Positions 58,433-64,000 of a stretch of DNA of 64,000 nt are shown here, piece by piece (position 1 is the stretch's first letter; each line of letters opens with the position of its first letter). The notes under the pieces are model-generated. The model saw only the letters and a list, made by a program, of their open reading frames with translations. It had not been told where the DNA came from and ran no database searches. Source of the stretch: Cotesia glomerata. Lineage: Eukaryota; Arthropoda; Insecta; Hymenoptera; Braconidae. The position numbers were made by a program, and so were the translations under genes. The stretch is taken from NCBI RefSeq assembly GCF_020080835.1, contig NC_058162.1, forward strand, positions 15,410,122 through 15,474,121. The letters are read 5' to 3'.

Positions 58433-60150
58433 TAATTTTCTACCACATTGTAAAATAATAATTGTCAAATAAATATGCTATATTTTTGTGGGAAATTTAA
58501 AGTTCTACAAAAAAGGTCTAAAATGTTCAATTAATTATTGCAATCGTTTAAAAGATATCCGTATCCGAACCCCAATGCTTTCTGATTTCAATAATTTTTT
58601 AGTAACTTTTTCAAATTTATCCATCAAATTCATGATTTTAGATGTTTTCATAAGAATTTTAGCTTATATTGATAGAATTAAAGTTTTAAACTATTTTGAA
58701 ACCTATTCATAAATCTAAGAAAACTTTACTTTTGAAAAAAGAGAATGATACGTTCGTTTTTATTACTTATAAGAAAAGATTCCCAGGTGTCTGCCTCCGA
58801 TTTTCATACCGCTCAAATATGTTATTCTATGTCGAATTCTAATCTACACGTATTTTTTTATCGACGGAAAACCATTTTTAGGGGGTAAAATCATCCCCTA
58901 AAGATGACCCCTTTAGAGGGTCAATTCCAAGTTTCATATACTGGTAGCCAATATTTTTTTAACCGACCAAGTTGGTTATAATCTCTACAAAAAATTATAA
59001 GTAACGAATATAAATGCGTTTTAAAGAATTAAATTTAAATCATTATTATAATCAATTCAAATAATAAAATATTAAAGCAGCATGACCAAGCGACAGGTCC
59101 AATAAGAAGTAATAATAAAAATTGAAAGAAACAATCAGCCTGGTAAAAACCAAGACCGGTATACAAGTAAAAAGTAGATTATTATTGTTATTATTATAAT
59201 TAAATTTCAATAAAGATAAATTACTAATTATATTTCAACGGAATAAATGGCAATCGAAAAAGCATCAAAAAATAGGAAATACGTGTTTTTGCATTAACTA
59301 TGAAAAATTAATATTGAGATGAGAAATAATATTATCAAATTAGTCACTTACTCACAATCATCTCTCATCCCCTCGATACACAGATTCTTTCGAATATTCT
59401 TGGTTTAAAAGTTACGTTGAGATAAAACCAGATAAATTTGGCAACCCCGTGAGTTTTGCGTTTGGAGATGGAGGTAATATTCACTGTGAAATTCCGGGAT
59501 GTAAAAAATTAACTATTATTCGTTGTTCTTTATATAAGACGTCATTGTGTCTTAAAAACGCATTTATAAACTATACATTTCTTATCATTTTTGGTGTTGA
59601 TCAAAACCCACTTGGTCATTTGCAAAAATATTGGCTACCAGTATATGAAACTTGGAATTGACCCTCTAAAGGGGTCATCTTTGGGGGTTGGTTTTACCCC
59701 CTAAAAATTTTTTTCCGCTGATAAAAAAAATACGTGTAACTTAGAATTCGACGTAGAATAACATATTTCAGCGGTATGAAAATCGGAGGCGGATACCTGG
59801 GAATCTTTTCTTGTAAGTAATAAAAACGGACGTATCATTCTCTTTTTTTAAAGTAAAGCTTCCTTACATTTATGAATAAAGTTCAAAATAGTTAAAAATT
59901 TCAATTCTATCAATATGAGCTGAAATTCTTATGAAAATATCTAAAATTCATAAATTTAATGGATAAATTTGAAAAAGTTATTTAAACATTATTGAAATCA
60001 GAAAGCATTGGGGTTCGGATACGAATATCTTTTAAACGGTTGCAGTAATCAATTAAACATATAAAACCTTTTTTGTAGAGCATTAAATTTACTATAAAAA
60101 TGTAGCATATTCATTTAAAAATTATAATTTTCCAATGCGGTAGAAAATTA
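58433..60150. mobile_element. Inverted-repeat DNA element (MITE or foldback type), 1.7 kb
   Basis: The left arm 58433-58977 is the reverse complement of 59603-60150 with scattered mismatches (shared: ttttctacc at the ends, ttccgataccc-like and attttcataccgctgaa phrases, ggtcaattccaagtttcata near the inner ends). The loop of about 625 bp holds no gene. Flanks are a T-run on the left and an A-run on the right. Small open frames at 58488 and 59449 lie in the arms and are not supported as genes. Confidence 0.82.
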
Positions 60151-60151
60151 A

Positions 60152-60203
60152 AAAAAAAATTAGGAAAACGGTTGACCCTAAAGGCCATCCCTGCAACTTC
60201 CCG
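60152..60203 (+). repeat. Isolated left terminus of H repeat
   Basis: Only the first 50 bases of H (ttaggaaaacggttgaccct through aacttcccgc) are present before unrelated sequence. Confidence 0.75.
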
Positions 60204-60225
60204 CACCCCCACATGGGACAAATCA

Positions 60226-60262
60226 TATAAAAGACCGAATTTTCGATCAACTAATCAGTTCA
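60226..60262 (+). promoter_or_regulatory. Candidate RNA polymerase II core promoter
   Basis: tataaaag at 60226-60233, and the arthropod initiator TCAGTT at 60255 with its A at 60257, 31 bases downstream of the TATA start. About 215 bases later an aataaa (60474) suggests a short transcription unit such as the R region of an LTR or a viral-type promoter. A 60-codon frame in between has no recognisable content. Confidence 0.45.
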
Positions 60263-60489
60263 AGTTTACTCTTAGTAGTGCCTAGTTTCAAGTTTTGTTC
60301 TGTTGGCCCAGTTATTGTACTCCGGTTCCTCGCTGTTAGAGAAGACCCTTCTGGTTTACCTGGTACACCCTGATCCGGTCAAAAAGTTACCATTAACCTT
60401 AAGACTCCCATTTTATTGCGGCCCGACTCTAAACCCAGATATTGTACTATCTGCAAGTTTTGAGAGTCTTACCACAATAAAGTAACACT

Positions 60490-61190
60490 TCCAAACGGCA
60501 CCTCGGAAAAACCCAGATGTTAGTAATTAAAAATATATATATAGTAATCATTATCTCTAATATAGTAATTAAGTAAACAACAAACTACCACTGTAAACCT
60601 TTTTGTATGAAACTATTATTTTTCTTTGCTAATATATCGGGTTAAAAAGAGAATCATTATTTATTATTTTATTTCAATATAAACCTGGTTACATCAAAAT
60701 TAGGGAAGATCAAGTGCATTTTAGTTTAGACAAACTTTTCTCGAGAGGTGATTACCACCCGCTGCTTATTTTCACTATTTGAGTCCCCGAGTCAATATAC
60801 ATCGCCACGCTTCTGACTCACTAATGATATACACCTATAGTAAAAAGGGACATCAATAAAGGTATCTGTATCTTTACCGCTCGAGATACTCAGGTACACG
60901 GTAATAAATAAAACACTTTCTTTTATTCTCGTTGAAAATAAAAATTACACACAAGAAATTAACTGCCGATCGTGACAATTTAAAACAATTCGGGCATCCG
61001 TACCAGAAGCAGCCACAAAATTGATAAGCGTACTTCTAACCATTTAAGTCCTTGCGGTAACTATCTAATTTTATACTATTACAGATTTTAATTTCACGTC
61101 CTCTCCAAGCATGGTTTATTTACACTCAATTGCTATGCGCGACTGATTATCTACTAAACGATAGCCTGAACGCGGGATAGTTCCAATTTG
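60490..61190. other. Spacer between the candidate promoter and the polymerase remnant
   Basis: AT-rich, with no supported open frame on either strand. Confidence 0.4.
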
Positions 61191-61194
61191 ATTT

Positions 61195-62719
61195 TTTTTT
61201 TTTGAGAAAGTTTTGCTGGAAAAATAACATGCATCTTGAAGCTATAGTAACACATTCTGAAAATGCACAAACGTTATCGCAATCTAAAATCAATTTACGA
61301 AATTTTGTACAAGCCATACGCAATATACTGACATCTAATTTAAGATATATTTCAATTTCTTTCTTAAAATTAAATATCTTAGCTGAATTACTCTGATCAG
61401 AGTGCCATTTTATCAATTTCTCATAATCTTTTTAATTAACAATTAATTCTGGACTATAATATTCAATATTAGGTATAGCACCAACATAATTTGAGTGTCT
61501 TTTGTATTAAACATATGAGGGAAATATTCCTTTTGAATATGGTCTGCAAAGCCAAACGCATCAGGAAGTTTTGAGAGAGCCATTGGCAGAAATTTCAAGC
61601 TATCAATAAATTTGATTTTTTTATTATCAAGCTATATTAAAGTTATACTTGTACCATTAATAATTGTCTCTACATTATCATACTCTTTAGTTATAATTTC
61701 AGTGAGTATGAACTGAGAGTCAAATCCCTTTGCGTTGTGGGCTATACAGACCAATTTCTTACATTTCTCACCAGTACTTAATTTAAAGACATATTTTACA
61801 AAATCCTTTACGCAATTTTCACCGTGCCAAATCTGCTCACTCGTACCACAATTAGAACAGTTCGCCACTTTAGGGTCAATATCAAAACCAGTAGTATCAC
61901 AGCATATATCACATACAGTCTGACTAACGCAGAGTGTAGGAATATGAAGATAAACTCCATTTTTATCGTGCAGCTTTGTATCTTGACGTGTCTCAAAATC
62001 GTAATATACAAATTTCGTATACATTTTGGTGTCCTTAAGTGGTTTAATCGGCTGCATATAACACAGATGCCCTTCCCCTCCTGGTTTGTTACAGATAGTA
62101 TAAATGGGTTTACCACACTCATGTTTAAATTTATATTTTCCAGGATAAACAGATACCTTACAAGTTTCACAAAACTGATGACTTTTACAAACAATTTTAT
62201 TTCCTTGATAGGATCTTTGCTGACGATGGCAGTTGTAGCATCCTATTATATAAAATGATCTCTTGCAGGTATCACAAAGTACAGTATTAAACGTCGGAAT
62301 ACACGGAGGAATTTTATAACATCTGCATCATAATGGAGGACAGTTTCTGTGATCACGAGGATTATTGAAAGGTTTACGACACGCATCACAATAATGCTTT
62401 GCTGATTGAAATGCGCCGACAGTATTTATGTACTCATGGTGGTGTTCTTCTGGGTAATATAAAATCCTCAGGTGCTTCGTACATTGTGATGATGACTTGT
62501 GACTGAAGACGTACCATCGTACATTACTTCGTGCAATTAAGCAGTGGGGCTAGATTTTAAGTGAAAAACTATGATCGCCACTTGCTCCTGAGCATAATAT
62601 TCTTGAAACTTGCTAATTTCTGGTATACCACAACCGTTTCCAGCTATGATATCGGCGTCTAGAATTTTTTTACTGACGAGTACTGTCTCATTATTGAAAT
62701 CATCTACCCCAGCAGTCAA
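61195..62719 (-). pseudogene. Protein-primed DNA polymerase B fragment (Polinton/Maverick type), decayed
   Basis: Minus-strand pieces in conserved order. 62719-62537 is the N-terminal region (IPEISKFQEYYA). A Cys-rich zone follows (about 62400-62060: HYCDACRKPF, CYKIPPC, CDTCKRSF, CETC). Then the 3'-5' exonuclease: YYDFETRQD at about 62015 (Exo I), HNAKGFDSQFI at about 61720 (Exo II) and YLKLDVSILR at about 61350 (Exo III). It stops at a T-run, so the palm domain is missing. In-frame stops (near 62330 and 61632) and frameshifts show it is dead. The Cys-rich zone before the exonuclease fits Polintons and related elements; a relict of a related virus is possible. Confidence 0.75.
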
Positions 62720-62726
62720 CCACTAG

Positions 62727-63095
62727 CTGGACTACATACAGAACCTTCCTATTGATAATTATAAAAAATCAATTACAACCAGCATCGCTTCGTACTTGAT
62801 AAATAATACGCTGGAAAACAGTAAAGAAATACCAAAGATCGATACACTGGTAAAATGTATCGAGTATGAAATTGAAGATATCTTCAAATCCTGTGAAAGA
62901 AGCTCAACCATAGGATCCCATATGGCAGATCAAGGATATTTAATATTTTGGGAGCTATTATATTTCCATGATGGGTTAATTCAAGATATACACAAGAAAA
63001 CTGAAAAATATTTTACTTCTTTCACCTCCATGAACTACTACCAAGACACCTACTGCGTAAACAATGATGACCATGACGCAACCTATTCATTATAA
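62727..63095 (+). CDS. Unrecognised open frame, possible exon or remnant
   Basis: Open from just after a stop at 62724-62726 to 63095. The composition looks protein-like, with regularly spaced charged and hydrophobic residues (IEDIFKSCERSSTIGSHMAD, YLIFWELLYFHDGL), but I recognise no domain. It sits back to back with the polymerase remnant and ends just before an H repeat. It may be a gene piece of the same mobile element or a host exon. Confidence 0.35.
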   Translation: MDYIQNLPIDNYKKSITTSIASYLINNTLENSKEIPKIDTLVKCIEYEIEDIFKSCERSSTIGSHMADQGYLIFWELLYFHDGLIQDIHKKTEKYFTSFTSMNYYQDTYCVNNDDHDATYSL

Positions 63096-63118
63096 TAAAG
63101 AAATAAACAACTTACTTT

Positions 63119-63278
63119 TAAACTTCCCGCTAAGAAAATTAAAAATTTTTAAAAATCGGGAAGTTATTGGTTTTACCCCGTTCTTCAAAAATCGAGTTCT
63201 CATCAGATCTTGACGTTTTGAGGCCCTAAGAAGCTTCCCTGAATGTTTTCGCGATGAAGTCAGTATGTCTGTATGTGT
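63119..63278 (-). repeat. H repeat copy 5, right arm
   Basis: Plus strand aacttcccgctaagaaaatt through gcgatgaagtcagtatgt, then a short microsatellite. Confidence 0.82.
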
Positions 63279-63285
63279 GTGTGTG

Positions 63286-63890
63286 TTGTTTTTATTTATA
63301 GAGGAGGTAAAATACATTTACGTATGCCAGGACTTGGTGTCGATGCCAGGACTAGGTGTTGATGTATGTCGGACTCAGAAGTCAATATTATTTTGCAACA
63401 ATACCGACTAAACATCCTCCTCTCTCCTTTCCCCATAGATGTTACAGGGAAGACTGGATCGGGACCGCGTTAGCATTACTTCGATCCAGTCCATGTTGTG
63501 TCTCACGACACCTACTTCTTGTGACTACTGGTTTCTAATTCATTTCTGCGAATTTTTCGTTTAAAAGGTGCTGCGCGTAGGCTGCGACAGCTGACCAGTT
63601 TTCTTTTTTTGTGATCATGCAGATTACCAAGCTCTCAGGGGAGAGCGTTGTGCCTATTGTTTCTTCGGTGCTAATTCTGTCGTCCATCCACCGATCACAC
63701 TCAAAAAACGTGTGCTCGGCGTTGTAAATTTTGTCTGGGCAGTATTTGCACGTTGGTGTGCTGTACAAACCCATCTTGAAAAGATAGGCATTGAACTGCC
63801 CATGTCCCGTCAATAGCTGGGTCAGGAAGAAGTCCATGTCCCCGTGCTTTCGAGAAAGCCAGACGTTGATGTTTGGGAATAGGCACGCTG
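63286..63890 (-). mobile_element. F2 element, copy 3 (5' truncated)
   Basis: On the minus strand it starts tcagcgtgcctattcccaaa after (CA)n and runs to the full 3' end with tacctcctctataaa and an A-rich tail. It lacks the internal deletion of copies 1 and 2. The coding remnant (63837-63535) has the CKYC...H...C zinc motif. Confidence 0.83.
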
Positions 63891-63915
63891 ATGTGTGTGT
63901 GTGTGTGTGTGTATG
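63891..63915. repeat. (GT)n microsatellite, 5' flank of F2 copy 3
   Basis: GT repeats (CA on the F2 strand). Confidence 0.92.
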
Positions 63916-64000
63916 TGACCCTCTTATAACTTTTGAACGGCTTGACCGATTTCATCGTGGTTGACGCCATTCGAAACGGCTTTACCAAACTTAGATTTTG
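63914..64000 (-). repeat. H repeat copy 5, left arm (runs out of window)
   Basis: Complement of the microsatellite-proximal end of the H left arm: aacttttgaacggcttgacc, cgatttcatcg, ccaaacttagattttg. Confidence 0.8.

Noticed and set aside
58488..58712. Small frames in the arms of the inverted-repeat element (also 59449-59661)
   Set aside because: They lie in inverted arms, do not match each other as proteins and have no recognisable motifs.

Overview
This is eukaryotic nuclear DNA, AT-rich and almost wholly made of transposable elements. An arthropod, most likely an insect, is suggested by the R1-clade retrotransposons, the NOF/Foldback-type MULE, an arthropod-style TATA plus TCAGT core promoter, and the absence of bacterial gene organisation. 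I cannot name the species. A parasitoid wasp or another hymenopteran is only a guess.

Region by region. (1) 1-19655 is one very long Foldback-like DNA transposon. Its terminal inverted repeats are over 2 kb, their outer parts are built of about 170-bp tandem units, and the left end lies outside the window. Its transposase gene (MULE catalytic core, Ulp1-type domain, PHD-like finger) is cut by a 2.6-kb solo LTR. A repeat here called H, carrying a non-LTR retrotransposon, has also landed inside it. (2) 19650-22240 holds a 140-bp tandem array, a possible solo LTR and an (AT)n tract. (3) 22241-42660 is a second H repeat swollen to 20 kb by non-LTR elements B, C and F2 lying in series in its central microsatellite. 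B is hit by a truncated R1-like element with a 14-bp target duplication. C is hit by a rearranged Gypsy-type LTR retrotransposon with inverted LTR copies. (4) 42661-46650 is the least TE-dense part. It holds the last coding exon of a host F-box/LRR gene (FBXL16-like, minus strand), a tRNA-derived SINE and palindromic repeats. (5) 46651-52545 is a third H repeat, on the minus strand, with elements D and F2. (6) 52640-57000 holds a possible signal-peptide exon, a second R1-like copy with a 14-15 bp target duplication, and a palindromic repeat split by a 2.2-kb solo LTR. (7) 57031-60203 holds a fourth H repeat (element E) and a 1.7-kb inverted-repeat element. (8) 61195-62719 is a decayed protein-primed type B DNA polymerase fragment of Polinton/Maverick type. 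(9) 63119-64000 is a further H repeat with F2.

The main organising principle is a landing pad. The H repeat carries its own (CA)n tract, and a family of R1-clade retrotransposons (A-E and F2) has inserted into these tracts repeatedly, always in the same orientation relative to the CA strand. This is the behaviour known for the Waldo and Mino families. Several copies are mosaics of one another. Apart from the FBXL16-like exon and perhaps one signal-peptide exon, I see no host protein-coding sequence.
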